Source: Epiperipatus broadwayi
Taxonomy: Eukaryota; Onychophora; Udeonychophora; Euonychophora; Peripatidae
Direction of reading: 5' to 3'
Length of the DNA stretch: 64,000 nt
Assembly: GCA_028023455.1 (NCBI GenBank)
Contig: JAQFVV010006222.1
Location: 668,001 to 732,000 of the forward strand
The notes under the pieces are model-generated. The model searched no databases. It saw only the letters and a list, made by a program, of their open reading frames with translations, and was not told the DNA's origin. The position numbers and the translations under genes were made by a program. Below are positions 12,501-26,420 of this stretch, one piece after another; position 1 is the first letter of the stretch, and every line of letters begins with the position of its first letter.

Positions 12501-15150
12501 TTTTAACACATATTATTTGGTGAACCTGATATAAATAATCTTTATCCTTAAAATGTACTACTTCTTTTAGATAGTTTTACTCAAATGTGGATCGAGAAAG
12601 GAAAGAAAAATCACAAACGATGAAATATAACTTAATATTTATAATTTAAATAAATTTAAAATAATGGCTAAAAAAATGCAATCTCTGTCCTACTAACAAA
12701 TGTTTAATACGTATGTATTCTCACTTATCTATCACACTATATCCTTAAATATTAAATATAAAATATACTACCAGGATTTCAAATGGAGCTTTATGGTATA
12801 TTTACTACTCTAATAATTTATTAAACTATTCATAAAAACGTGACTAACTAATACATGTTCATACGAAGTTTATATGGTAATCCAATATTAAACATTCCCA
12901 AATTTGTCGATGATAGGGCTCACAAACAGCAATCTATTTAATGATTTGTATCTCAAACATGAATTCCCTTAATATCCTTAATTCTTCTCATATTTACATG
13001 TAAAAATACATAAAATCTTTACATAACTCTTTGTTAAAACAAGTACTTCAGTCTATATACTGCTTTCATGCTTATGATGTTTTAAAAAGAATTATTTCAA
13101 TCATTTCTATTCAATAACAATATATTATTTATTCCTTTATATATGAGGTACTTCCACTATCCTTCACTAAAAACTTTCTTTACTAGATAAGATTATGGGA
13201 TAATCACTCAAAATTTTATTGGAACATATTTTAAAAGCCTATTCCTTTGAACTTAGAGAAACACAATTCAAATCCTTTAAATAAATTTGTAGCCAGATAT
13301 TCTACAATTTCAATATAGTAAACTTCTAATTTTCTTAACTGAATTTTTTTTAAAATGTATTGTTTTTCCTTTTATATTTTAGTTTAACATATATCCATCA
13401 TTGCTATTGAAATGGAGTAGATCTGATCAATCTAGCACAGACTCCTAGATGACGTTCTTTTCACCCCGTCATCCTCAGATTTGTAGGTACAAAAGTGACA
13501 ATTGTGGATAAAAACAGGAGAATTTTTGCACTACACTGAAAATTTTATAGGTTGACCTCTCATTTTAGTTTACTGTTATTTATAGGTTTTCTCCTATGAT
13601 ATCAAAGTTTTTCACAATGCATCTCTCCTTGTAGTTGATTTCCTAAGATGTCTCCATAGTATTGTAAATAACATATGAGATCCTATACTTATTCTTTCAA
13701 TCAGTGCAAAGGTGTATTCACTTTTGAAGTATAAAACAATAAATAGTAATAATAATAATGTTTAACATCAATTTATTATAAGCAAATAAATAAAAATGCT
13801 TTATTCTTTTATTAACAAACCTTATTAGAACAATAAATATTTGTCAATAAAATTTTATTAATATTTTAACATCGATAAATTTTATGAGGTGTTATATTCT
13901 GTAATTTTAAATATATTTACTAAATCGAAACATTTAATTATGTAAAATTTCAGTAATTGTTTTGTTAATCTTTCTAGCAAATTTTCCTAATTTTGTGAAT
14001 ACTATTTACACACCCACACATTCATATGTTAATGTAACAAATATTTTATATATTTCTAATTATTAATACTTCTACTGATTTAATCAACAATTTTTTCATT
14101 TTGAATTTGTTGTAAATGTTCTAATTTAGCAAAGTTTGTCTTCTTATGATCTCACTGTTTATTCACAAACACTATTCTATGTAAACCAGGGTTTATGGCC
14201 ATCACTAAAACAATTCATTAATTGTTTGTTAAATTATTATTAAAAAATGCAATGTTTAATATTTGAAAATAAAGTTTAAAAAAAATAAAAATAATTATCC
14301 CATTGCGCATTGGATTTTACATCTATCACTTGATCTTTCTATCCATTGCAAAATCTGCAATCAAGAAAATTTGTGAACAATCCATATACTGTAAACTATA
14401 GAAGCATTGGTACCAAAATATAATGCTATACACGCACGCGCACACCCATATATATATATATATATATATATCATTAATTATGACTTTTTTATTATTATTT
14501 TCATTTGTTCTTTTCCTGATTTTTTTTTTCTGAAATGAATATCAAAGTTATCCAGTGGGTCTATATCTTAAATCATTTTATAATCTTTCAGCAATTTTCA
14601 CTATTATATATCTTCCTCATTTAAAAAAATCTGCATATATGATACCATGATTATCAATGGAAATTTTCCTTAATTTTACTACATATTGCTTTTGTAATTG
14701 TTGTAGTAAACTTCAGTAATAAATTAATAACATCAATGTCTTCATTCCCTACTTCTTTTTTTGCAACTTATATTCTAAAATATCTTTCACTTATGTCACC
14801 TTTTGTACTACTCTCTTTATCCATGACATAGTCATGACTATAAATATTTTCTAAAATGTTTAATTTCCATTATTTATTTACTGAGTTTTATCAGATTTAT
14901 CATAACCTATGACAGGATAAATCAAATTGTTGAAACTATTGTGTATATAATATTTATCTGTAAACAATCTATGACATGATGCAATAGGATACATTTAAAG
15001 GACTTACTTAAAGCACTTCTCTTCATACAGAAAATATATATGAAATTATTGAAGAAGAGTAAATGATGATTAAATGTAAAAACAAATGCCATTGCAGGAC
15101 TATTAATATTTTGAATAATTGTACATATGAATTCAAGAATTTCTGCAATA
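9539..15150. other. Long AT-rich stretch without recognisable genes
   Basis: More than 5 kb of AT-rich sequence with (TA)n tracts near 11,798-11,818 and 14,449-14,471 (the latter after a CACGCACGCGCACAC run) and many short homopolymers. No homology or structured element was recognised on either strand. Confidence 0.5.
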
Positions 15151-15153
15151 TAC

Positions 15154-16310
15154 TGTGACACGGCAACTTTCTTTCTTCCCCTACTAACTGAATTTTAGTT
15201 ATTAGAATCGTCGTCGAGGGCGCCACCAAGGATTTCTCTCTTGGAACCTGGCCACGTAACTTTATATAAACCTGGTCTTTATTTATTTTCGAACAACGAT
15301 TCACTGATTATAAACTTTGATTATAATCTCACAGGGGTTTTCCTTTAAGAACACTAACTAATTATTATAAATAATTCAAGAATTCAAGAATACGTTGGAC
15401 AAAAAAAACTTTTAATTTCTTTAACTACTATTTATTATTAATAACCTTATAATTCTATCCGATCCAGAAAGAACTGACTTACAATTTCTGATTTTCCCTC
15501 TGTTTACTTTCTAATTATGCTTCCCAAATATTTACCATAGATTTACTCGTGCCTACACTAATACTGCGAATTCTAGCAGACGTGTATATAAGATGACAGA
15601 GTGTATTTTTAATCTTTCCTGAAGTTTATTTTTAAACTCCACTTTCTTTGGTAAATAAATAAATTGCAAAAATCTTACAATGAGCGTATAAGTGTCTTTC
15701 GTTTTCTTATACTTTCAATTCTTTCCTTATTTTCTACTAACAAACGAGTACGCCCAAGGTTCTCTGTTACTTGGCGCGCACTTATACCCCACCCTGTTGT
15801 TACCTCTAGATCGAATAGATATTAAATACTTTAAAATACAGTTATTCCAATATTTCATAAAAAATATTGAGCAAATTAAAAACATTAATAGATTACAATA
15901 TTAAACAAATTTATTTCCCCCTCTATTGTTCAAACATTCGTAATAAACATAATAAATGAAAATTAAATTAAAGATAAAGTTCTATTACGCTTTACTTAGA
16001 GTTCTCATTAATTAAAAGTTTATAATTATCCTGATCAATCAGAGCGGAGTGGCCTGATTTTCATAGGTTTTACATTCCATTGGTCGTGCCTTTGTCCTTG
16101 TACATGCGAATTCCATGAGTGTTCCTTTGGTTGTCCGGCTAGCAATATCCGTTTCTTCCATTCCATAACTCTCTCAATAGCTTCATTCAGATGGAGTGGT
16201 GGTCAATTCCCCAAAGGGGAAGGTTGTGATAACTTTAGCCGCTATACATTTGACAAGAGTCCGCAAAATTAAATTTCAATAATAATAATTTTTATTGTTC
16301 GAAACACAGC
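15154..16310. other. GC-richer block, possible old LTR or promoter region
   Basis: Base composition rises sharply here. On the plus strand the block opens with TGTGACACGG (an LTR-like TG start), has GGCGCC near 15,219, and a strong TATA box (TTTATATAAA, 15,261-15,270) about 115 nt in. Later parts (16,030-16,310) contain the self-complementary CCCCAAAGGGG. This fits a decayed LTR or a cellular promoter or conserved element. No matching second LTR, primer-binding site or coding domain was found, so the call is tentative. Confidence 0.28.
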
Positions 16311-19300
16311 TGCTTTCTTTATTGTCCTTGCTGATCTCTAAAAGTCAAGTCAACTGATCTCTCTCCTAAAAGCATCTTATCTCCACTCTTTCTTATCTTT
16401 TTTTAATTAGCGTAATAGCAATTACTAACCAAATATTTTTACTTTGTGAAAGTTTCAACAATAGAGTATAATTACTACCAAGAATCTAATTTTCTTTTCT
16501 TTTCCCCACCCTTTTATCTCTCGAATTTTTCTCCCTTTTAATTAAACACTTTTAACATTTTTTTTTTTTTAATAAATTATATTCAATTTTATTTGTTTAT
16601 TTCAAAATAAAAGTTCAAAATTTTTACCCTTTCCATTAAATCAAAACCATTTGTTAATTAATTTTTTTTTTTATTTTACAAACTATTTAACTTCAAAAAT
16701 ATTTATGACAAATTATAAATATGTGAGCTTATATATATATGAGCTGACTTAAAATATCAGCTCAATACTTTAGAGCTTCTATAAACATCTAAAGATGAAA
16801 CCTTTAGTTGATTAAAGATAATATATCCTATTATTTCTAGACTTGGCTTTTTAATATATTTGAGTTTATCTTTTTTCCTCATTTTCTTTAGCTATTAGGT
16901 GTATCAAATTATAAATTATTTTATTGAAAAAAGTGAAATAGTCTATCATTGAAACAATGGATCAAATCAAAGAAAAACATTGGTACATCTGGTAATTGGC
17001 AAAATTTAAAGTGTGAGTCTGGACAAAGATGACTCCACCATTATAATTTGAACCCTATACTTTAATATTTTGAATATTTTTAATGCAACCATACAGATAT
17101 AGTTATTTTCATTTTATATGAAATTAATTTGCATTCATTATCTTTTTTTTTCTTTAATTTTTTTTGGTTTCCTTGAGCAATTTATTGTTTATGTCATTAT
17201 GCTGAAAAATTTATACCAAGATTGTAAAAGTTTTAGAAAGATTATCAATTTCATTTTTAGGAAATGAATGTTTGCGATTGAAAACATATTTTAATAATTA
17301 CAGATTTTACAGAAATATTATTCTACTTAGCTTTTTTTTTTTAAAAAAAAAAAAATATCATTTTCAAAATCAGAATCTATTTAAAAAGTTAAATAATTGT
17401 ACAATCTAGAAGAATTGAAGATGGGTTACCTTTTTACTTGAGGTTTTAATGCCTAATTATAGAGAGGCGGACAAATTGCTTGTGATAATTTTTGTTTAAA
17501 ATGTATTAAAATTGATAATATTATGGTTATTTAATAATAAAAAACATATTATCGCTTTATTTCAAATTTACATACTAAAGTATTTACACATATTCTCTTT
17601 CCCTTCTCTCTTTCTCCCTTCCTAATCCCTCTATCTCTTTTCTCTCTCAACATTTCATAACAACTGTTATTGTTTAAATATTGAAATAATTTTTTTGACT
17701 ATTGTCAAATAAGTAAATAAAAAAAGAACCAGTTATTCAATTTTATTTACAAATGTTTTGTTAATTTTTAACCTTAAATTAAACTTATAATAGCATTTTT
17801 TAAAGTCAAAAACAAGACTACATGAAAATGTTTTAAACTTTTCTAAATAATTAATGACGTTATTAAAATAAAAATTATTGAGACGATTCTGTAACCTATT
17901 GTCTATTTTATCACTAGATAAGATGAGAGAAAGAGAAAAGGTGAGACTGTGGAAAAAAGATTGAAAATTCAACTCATTTTATTCCACTTTGTATAAAATC
18001 ACCCCCCCCCCAAAAAAAAAAAAGAAGCTGAATTTAAAAGAAGTTTTAGCACAATGGATAATATCCAAATATTCAGTAAAGTTATATGACTTTCATTGAT
18101 GCTTTGAATTTTTAGATTGTGAAAATACAATTGCATAGTGATTAAAATTTTCAATCATCAAAATATATTTCCAGGATATTGTTATTTTCTGAAAAATATT
18201 TATCCAAATGCAATATCAGTGATTAAATAATGAGGTGACTAAGAATAACGTAATAAGAATGCATGACAGAGTTGTTCCATATCTGCAAAAGTTTTTACAG
18301 CTGTTTTATAAGAAGAATTTTATGGATTAAATGAGAAAATTTTATAGGAATGAAAATATATGAATCTTAATTCATTTATCTAGATTTTCAAACAAAGAGG
18401 TTGTTTTGAAAATAATACTTCAGAACATCAAAAAATGATACAGGAGTTATCAGATGAAACTAAATAAGTAGATATATATATAATAAATTAGACGAACTTA
18501 ACAACTAAAAATACATTTGATAATTTTTTAATCATAAAATATGACTTGTATAGAATGTTTTTAGTGATAATAACTTGGTATCAAACGGAAATTCTTTAAA
18601 TATGTGTTTTAACTACATATGGATCTGAGATGTGAATATTAAACAGATGATTAATATTGTAACTGTCAGAATTGTGCAACCAACATGCAAGTGACCTGAA
18701 GGCAATCCACATGTGCATTCTGCATTCTGATGTAACAGAATACCAACTTTTTCTTTTAAAGTCTGCTAAAGTCAGAGAGAAAACAAGACTCTTAACTCTT
18801 TACCTAAATTGTTGATTGTAAATAAAGATTACAAAATGCCAAAAATAATGAGACAACACTATTTATTTATGTATATACAGCACAAAACATACACTGACAT
18901 AATTTTAATTCATTCATAAATTAACTTCAGGTAAATAAGCTTTTCCAAATTTTCTTAGATTAATTTAATTTTGCATAAATACAGTATATAGTGATATAAA
19001 GATTTAAAACAATTGATGCTATTTTAGAATACTACTACTGACAATTGTTTGAATGTCTTCCAATCTACTGCATAGACATCTAACTGTTTTATATTCTCAT
19101 ACATACTGTTCTAATGCTGACACAAACTTAAAAGACTAAGCTTACTACTTGACTGCTGTGATAAAATTACAGATTATAATATTAGTATGGAGTAGGTAAT
19201 AAAATAATTGTAAAATATATGAATTCACATTTGTACTACAATGGTATATATAATAACAAATAAATGTGATACTTCTATGCCTATGGAAAGAATTAACTGT

Positions 19301-19690
19301 CATCATACAGTGACCGGAGTTGCGTATATATCACTAAACATGTATGAAAGTAAAATGGATGACGTGTACTAGGAATTGATCTTCTACTAAACATCACTGT
19401 TTAAACAAAATAAAAATGTAAGGGATCAGCAGTTGCAAATGATGTTTCAATCAGCTAATTTTAACATATTACATAAAAATCAGATGTAACTCATAACTCC
19501 AACTGAGGGATATCACCCATACATTCTTACCAATAATAATTCAAATATCAGACTAGTTAGCTAAAACTTACATCTACTTAACAGAACATAAATCTAGTTT
19601 GTCTATCCAGCACGATTGCCTTTGACTCATAATTTATAGATTTACTGAGTTAATGTATTATTAAATAAAATATAACTAATATCCATCTTT
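16311..19690. other. AT-rich stretch without recognisable genes
   Basis: Poly-A/T tracts, a C10 run followed directly by A12 at 18,002-18,023, and AT-rich sequence. Nothing coding was recognised. Confidence 0.5.
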
Positions 19691-19697
19691 TAATAGC

Positions 19698-19812
19698 ATG
19701 GCAACAGATTGTGATTGCAAGCTAACTGCCTGTTGTAAACTAATTTATTACTATTAGCATTGGCCAGATTGTGCAGCATATTTAAATAGAATAAACTATA
19801 ATCTGTTGCCAT
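19698..19812. promoter_or_regulatory. Inverted RFX-like half-sites (possible cis element)
   Basis: ATGGCAACAGATT at 19,698-19,710 is repeated as its exact reverse complement at 19,800-19,812. The core ATGGCAAC/GTTGCCAT is the half-site of the X-box bound by RFX transcription factors. The interval is less AT-rich than its surroundings and is followed by TAAT/ATTA-rich sequence. The repeat is seen directly; regulatory function is inference. Confidence 0.28.
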
Positions 19813-20670
19813 ATCTGCTCCTAAACAAATTAATGACATAAATTTCATTAAATTGGTGATAATAATTAGCTAATTATTAGTTTAAAATTATACTTATTCT
19901 TTCAGCTTAACAGTTCATATTCAGTCTTTAGATATTTGCAGCATTTATTCTTTACCATAGTTATGGTGGATGAAGGTGTAAATCACTATTTCACATCCGT
20001 TTTGGATGCACAGATATTAAATAGATCTTGATTTGGCAGGTGTTTCTTCCTGTATCACTGTACATCAGACATTTCCTTTTCTAAGTAGAATACATGGTGG
20101 ACATATGTTCAGATGGTTTTTCATATTCAGACAGCTCCACTTTTGGAACTCTGAAATGGTTTTCTGGCCTGCCTTCTTCCAGCTTGACAGAGTAAGGAAG
20201 ATAATGTATTTTCTACTCTTGCATGGTATACTTGCTGGAATTATCAGATAAGAATTAATTAAAGCAGTGTAATATTAATGGCAGTATAATAATCACTGGC
20301 AGAATAATAATCATTGGCAGGATCAAGATAGAATAATAGAAAGATAGTCTTGTACGTAATTTCCAGCACTGTTTATATGATTTAAAATTATCTTATCTAT
20401 TAAACTCAAATGAATCTCTCATCATATGGATCCTTAAAACTATTGGGTATAGGTAACTATGTTACTTTCATTGAGGTCTGAGTTTATTTGTCCAATATCC
20501 TTAATTGCAGGCTCAAAATTCTTTTAATTATTTATCTCCTAAATTTTAATATAATAATCTGTTTACAAGCATTTTAATTACTTTTTCTAAAATGTCATTT
20601 CCATGTTTTAATTGTTAAAAAAAGCATCTTTTTCTATCAAATTACTTGACAGTTTGAAGTGGCAATGGAG

Positions 20671-20744
20671 TGCTGCGATCGTGCTTTGTTGAAGTTTTGT
20701 GTTCTTTTTAAAATTGCATAAAAACTACAACCACGATGTCAGCA
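20671..20744 (+). ncRNA. Candidate hairpin RNA (pre-miRNA-like)
   Basis: The 5' arm TGCTGCGATCGTG followed by GTTGAAGTTTT pairs with the 3' arm AAAACTACAAC followed by CACGATGTCAGCA. This gives about 23 pairs with a 2-nt internal mismatch, one further mismatch, a 4-nt bulge and a loop of about 22 nt. Stem length and loop size fall in the pre-miRNA range, although the bulge is larger than usual. The sequence is noticeably less AT-rich than its surroundings. No known miRNA seed was recognised. Confidence 0.3.
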
Positions 20745-23700
20745 GATATCCTAGCATTCATTGCTTCTTTTACTGTTCTTTTTAATGGCACATATCTTGT
20801 TGGAATCCAATAAAATTTGAATTATTTATAATTTTTTTCATTAAAAGATTCATTTATTTATTGATTGATTAGTTTACTAGATTTCATAGAGAATGAAAAG
20901 GCAGAAATCTTTAAATAGCCAATAATCCTACTAAACGGGATTAAAAATGTGCCAGTAATTCACATTTCAAGGCCTTCAAAGATAATCACAATATTGGGTG
21001 TAAGTATAAAAATTTTTATTTTTTATTTATTTCAATAGTAAATTATTTATAAATGGAAATTATTTGATAAATGGTATGTTTACAATTGTATTAGTGTCTA
21101 TGTAGTATATAAATTATATAACATTAAATCATTTATGCTCTTTATTATATGTACATATATTTATATTCAAATACAATAAAAGTAGTTTGTAATTTTGGGG
21201 CTCAGATCTAAGTTTAGACAATCTTATTTTCTAGACATAATAAATCTCAAAAAATTTAATAGTTTATTACTATGTTTATAGTTATATTACAGTGTTTGTG
21301 TTTGCTATTACAGGTTTGTGTTTATGTAACAAGTAATGTCTATATATATATATATATAATTAAGGTATTATAGAGCAGTACAATGTCAATTTAAGGACTG
21401 ACTATCAAATATACAGAAATTTTGCAGTTGACAAAACAATCACAAAATTTACTGGACATGTGAAAATATAAACACTTAAAACCAACAAATAAAGATTCCA
21501 AATGGTGTGTGTGTGGAGATAACCACAATAGTTATGTATATACCACATGAAATTTTATGCAGGCAAAGAATCAAATTCTGATTCTTGCCTATGCCTTGGT
21601 ACTCATGCTGTAGTATTAGTAATTTTGCCACATCTTGTATCACATTATTTTCAAGTCTATAGTTAGCAAATGAGCTATATGCAATTAAATTATATTTCTG
21701 TGGGACAGTAAATATAATAAGATAGCATCACTTGTGTGCATAAAGAATATAAACATCACTGATGTACACAATATAAAATGAAGCTCATTTCATCACTGAT
21801 ACAGACAGTAGCCTACAATTTCTAGTTTTAGATAGACAAAAAGCCAATTGCCATGATGACAAATGCATATCCATCTTCTAGAAATGATTTGTTTTGTATC
21901 TTTTATTAGGATGAATCTTTTTCTTATAGACGCGTTTGAGATTTGATAACTTTTGAAGTACAAGGTAAAAATGAAGAATTCATATGTGACATGTTTTAGA
22001 GATTCTGAAGCTATGTATTATCTCAGGTAAAAAGTATTATATATGGTTTGAAAGATAATTTTGTGAGGAATACAAAGAAATTATCAATGAAGATGTAATT
22101 TAAACTTAGTTAATGATAAATTAGAAATTATGAACAAACAATAAAGTAATAATTATGTCAGATGTTGAAATTTCTTTTTTTTCCCTTATTTTTTAATGGT
22201 AATTACTATTTGTCTTAGCCTTATTGTTTTCCTTTGTTATTTTAGTTTCTATGAATTCAAAGCTTTTTGCTCTAACATTATTAAAACCGAAGTTATTGTG
22301 AAAATTGTATCTCAAGCCAGTTTTTTAAAAATTCAATATGGCACCAAGGGTAATGAACCAGTAAATAGAAATTTTCCACATTTTTATCATTATGGCAATT
22401 TACCAAAAATCTGCTGACAAAAAAAAAACAAAACATGCGAACCAATATATAACAATGTTATGAGTGTGTGGTAACGTCCTACATTATAAGTTAAAAAAAA
22501 AAAATGAAATAAAGCTTCTTAATAAAATTTATAGCAATTTATTCCCTTTTTTAAATTTAATAGTTCTGTTTTAATTTAACAACTAACATATTTTCTGTAC
22601 ATTATAGATCCTCAAAACCGCACATTTATCAAAAATATGGTCTACTATCTTGGTTTACTTAAAAACTCACAAGTTTCAAAAAAACAACATATGCAATGCA
22701 ATAAATAATTAACATAATATATTTTATTATAAAAGAAATGTTTAGATATATTTAACAATCATTTTCAATCTTTAAGTGTCTATATATTACAAATGTGTTT
22801 TAAATAATGTTAATACTCATCATTATTCCACAAACAACAAGCACATTTTATGCTGTTTATTTCTTTATATATATTTGTAGAAAACATATGAATTAAAGGA
22901 AATATGTTAACAGTGTACATTCAGACTATTTCATATTTAAATTAAGGAGAAACGTAGATCAGTGAGAGAGTAAATTTAATATCCAAAATTTGAAGAGAAT
23001 TTATCACATGTTTGGAGTAATAAAGCAATTACATTAACATCTATATTTTGAGGAGCTTTGAGAAATAGACCAATAATTTGAATCGGTTATATATTTTAAA
23101 GTTGCTAATAAATATATTCCTTCGCAATGCCATGGAATATATATAGATAATTAATGAATATGTGCATATCAAAATATATAATTTAAAAAAATAATGAACA
23201 CTTTAATTATAAATCCCCCCCCACCCTTATGAAAATAGATATTTGTCTATAAAGTGTTCCAATTTCATTTGAAAATTTGATTTTGTTAAATTCAAAATAA
23301 TAATAAATCTAGTAAACAATCATTAATTTTTTAACAAACATATTTAAAAAAAGGAAGATTCCATAAATATAAACTTTAATTTACTAATCAAAACATATTG
23401 TACTTAACTTTGTCGGCACAGTTATATATAAAATAAATTAACAAAATATGTTCAGATATACAGACAGTATAGGAATTCAATTAGTTTTCGATCAATAGGG
23501 AAAAAAATCACAGATTTCCCTGTCATAAATAAAATTTATCATTACACATCTTGTGAAAAAGAAGAAGAAAAAAAAAAGATTGTAAAATAAATAAAGAAAT
23601 GTCTTAAAGTAATAACTTAAAATAAAACATAAATTACATCTTTCAAAAACAAACTGTCATAGAATATTTTAAAACATTTGACGAGATAATAAATCTAAGA

Positions 23701-25500
23701 TTGATGAATATGCACAAATGGTGCAAAATAACATTTACTTCTTATGGTGTTCTCAAAACAATTTAAATAAATAAAGCAAATACAGATAATATTAACTACT
23801 GATGACACTAATACAATTATTGAATAAATATATTTATATAACATGCTATACAAATACTGGTAATTTATTTTTTCTAAGCTCACCAATATACACTATATTA
23901 GAGATATTATCAATCATGTCTTAAATATTATCTCCAATGTTATATTATCAAAGCTGAAAAAAAAGTTCAATACCACACTGTCATACTAGCATAAAGATAA
24001 AATTTTAAAAATCGGTTGATTTCATTGCCATGTTGATACCATCAAAACACCCCAAATTTCTTTTTCATATTGTTGCTATTAAATTAGAACTGGTACAATT
24101 TCTATGCATTTAAATAAAATTGTCTATACTCAAGTATATACATATACTTTTCATAAGAATTTCTGATTAAATGAAGGGTCATTAAATTACAGTATCTTTA
24201 ACTATCAAAAATATAATGATACTAGCTGTGTATTGACTCTTCAATTACAGCATATGAATTTTAATTCACAAGCTAGTTAGAGTTTAATTCCCAAAATAGT
24301 TTGATGCTAACTAGTTTATTGTTTATACAAAGTTTGCAACTGTTATAAGCTAAGTGTGTGATGAGAGATTGGCATGTACATATTAACATAGTTTCTGGTC
24401 CCCGCTGAGCTGTCTTAGCAAAATACACTATGTATGTACAATAATGAATACTTGAACTGTAATCCTACATGTACAGTTTTTACATCTTAATTTGCTCCTT
24501 TCTCAACAGAGGGTAATTCTCAATTCCCATGCTGTTCCTTTGCAACAGATGCCCTTCTAGAATTCACTAAATGTGCTCTGTACTTTCTCTGATTTCCTTT
24601 CCCAAAAGCCCCTCTTTTATGTTTAGTTTCTTTTGTTTTCTGGAATATACTAGTTAATAACTTATGGTGGAATTTAATTAAATTGGTGTTTTGCTAATTA
24701 AATTTCTTTCATTATCTGCTTAATTAGTTTGGTTCAATTAATTGTATTTTAAGCCGAATTGGACAACAACGAATTAAGATGTCTATAATTAAAATATTAG
24801 AAATTTAAAATGTCTTTTAAAAAAAATATTTTATGACAAATCACTTTCATATATGCATTTAATTTTAAAATAAATACATATTTTACAATACTTAACACTT
24901 TTAATTACTTAAAGATAGAACAGAATACTTGAAATGATTAAATTAAGTTGCTATTTCTCCTATAGCATTACATTAAAATGAATTTTAATTGGTGCATCTT
25001 TCATCATTATTAATAAACATGTCATACTCCTATGGGTTTTCAGTGCATAATTAATTATTGAGAGACTATAAAGATAAAGAGCAATTTAATTATTAAAAAA
25101 ACATGTGATCAGCATCTATAAAAACATATATTCAATATTTGTGATGAAAGATATACTACTTGGATTCACTTCTATTTAATAGTCCACATGTTGATGTTTC
25201 TAATCAACTCACATTAACCTGGGCATTGGACTCTGTTTAGAAACTTATCTAGCAAACAATAATTGATGGGTATCTGGATTAACTATGAAAATAAAAAATC
25301 TTAAGAGTATTTTGAAATGGAAATAAATTGTTTTGTCTTATAAATGATATGTGTATATAAATGTTAACTACTACTTCAATAGATATAAAATAAATCTGAT
25401 TCAGGGTACTGGTTGTTATAAACATTCTACCTGGTCTTTATATATCTTTCTATAAATACAATAACTCAAATAGTTTTTTATTATTTACTTTCTTATGCTC
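20745..25500. other. Stretch without recognisable genes
   Basis: AT-rich sequence with (TA)n near 21,342-21,359 and a C8 run near 23,215. The interval 24,480-24,790 is somewhat less AT-rich and holds several TAATTA motifs, which are expected by chance at this composition. A short frame at 22,196-22,417 was not recognised. Confidence 0.45.
21559..21594. repeat. Short hairpin
   Basis: GGCAAAGAATCA pairs with TGATTCTTGCC across a 5-nt AATTC loop, with one bulged A. Extra flanking GCA/TGC-type pairing is possible. This could be a retroelement 3' hairpin or chance. Confidence 0.35.
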
Positions 25501-26022
25501 TTGGAATACTTCTATATTTGACTCATATCTCAAGAGTATTAAAATCATATTTGATTCCTCTCTTTCTCTCCATTTCTATTTTCATTCACTATCATTCTTT
25601 TTATATGATTATATTTGTTTTAATTTTTGAGTTAATTTCAAAATTGTTAAAAGTATTGAGACTTTTCCATAAGTTTGGTTATGAAATTATTCTTATATCT
25701 GATAACAGTCAACTTCTCTTTACCAATATTTAATATACTCACTATGTTTCTTAGCCTATGAGTAAATTTTCATATGAATATCCTATTTGCACTATATCTT
25801 TTTTTATTGGTTTAAATTTTTTTTGTGTGTGGTCTCATGATATTCTCATTATGATCAATGTCTTTTATAATACTGGTCCTATTACTTAGTTCAGTTAAAT
25901 ATTTATGATTGAAAGTCAATTTTTGATGTACATTATGTATTTTTGTGTTAGTGCTTTTGTTATCTCATGTCACTTTTCTATGTTTATATTGAAAATCAAT
26001 AAACTTAAAAGCATTAAAGAAA

Positions 26023-26355
26023 GAGACAAGAAACTTGTCTCTGACTCTGTATATAATACAGCATGGAACCTATTAAATCATCAATGAATTACATGAAGAC
26101 TGTGATGAGATCTCAATGGAATATTTAAACACTGTTTCTCCCATTGTCACCACAGAACATTGATAAAGATCTATTGTTTTTGAACTATATGGTTATCACA
26201 AACTCTAATATCTAAATATGTAATCCAAATGTTTGTAATGCATGGCATTTAATTGCATAAACTGTACATGTTTTATAATGTAAATATGAAACTATGTATG
26301 CCTAATGTAAAACTATAAATAGATGTAACCTTTCAGTTAATAAAGTCCTTTTGAA

Positions 26356-26400
<45 letters not shown>

Positions 26401-26420
26401 TATTATTATTATTATTATTC
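26023..26420 (+). mobile_element. Possible retroelement tail ending in (AAT)n
   Basis: A perfect 8-bp hairpin (GAGACAAG-AAA-CTTGTCTC, 26,023-26,041) is followed by about 300 nt of less biased sequence. It ends with TTAATAAAGTCC, a polyadenylation-like AATAAA, and immediately an (AAT)n tract. LINE and SINE copies often end in such a short tandem repeat. No coding region of the element was confidently identified upstream. Confidence 0.3.
26356..26419. repeat. (AAT)n/(ATT)n self-complementary microsatellite
   Basis: About 15 AAT units switch at about 26,400 to about six ATT units, so the tract can fold on itself. Confidence 0.95.

Noticed and set aside
24660-24790. Cluster of TAATTA homeodomain-type sites
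   Set aside because: In sequence this AT-rich such motifs are expected at high frequency; no second line of evidence.
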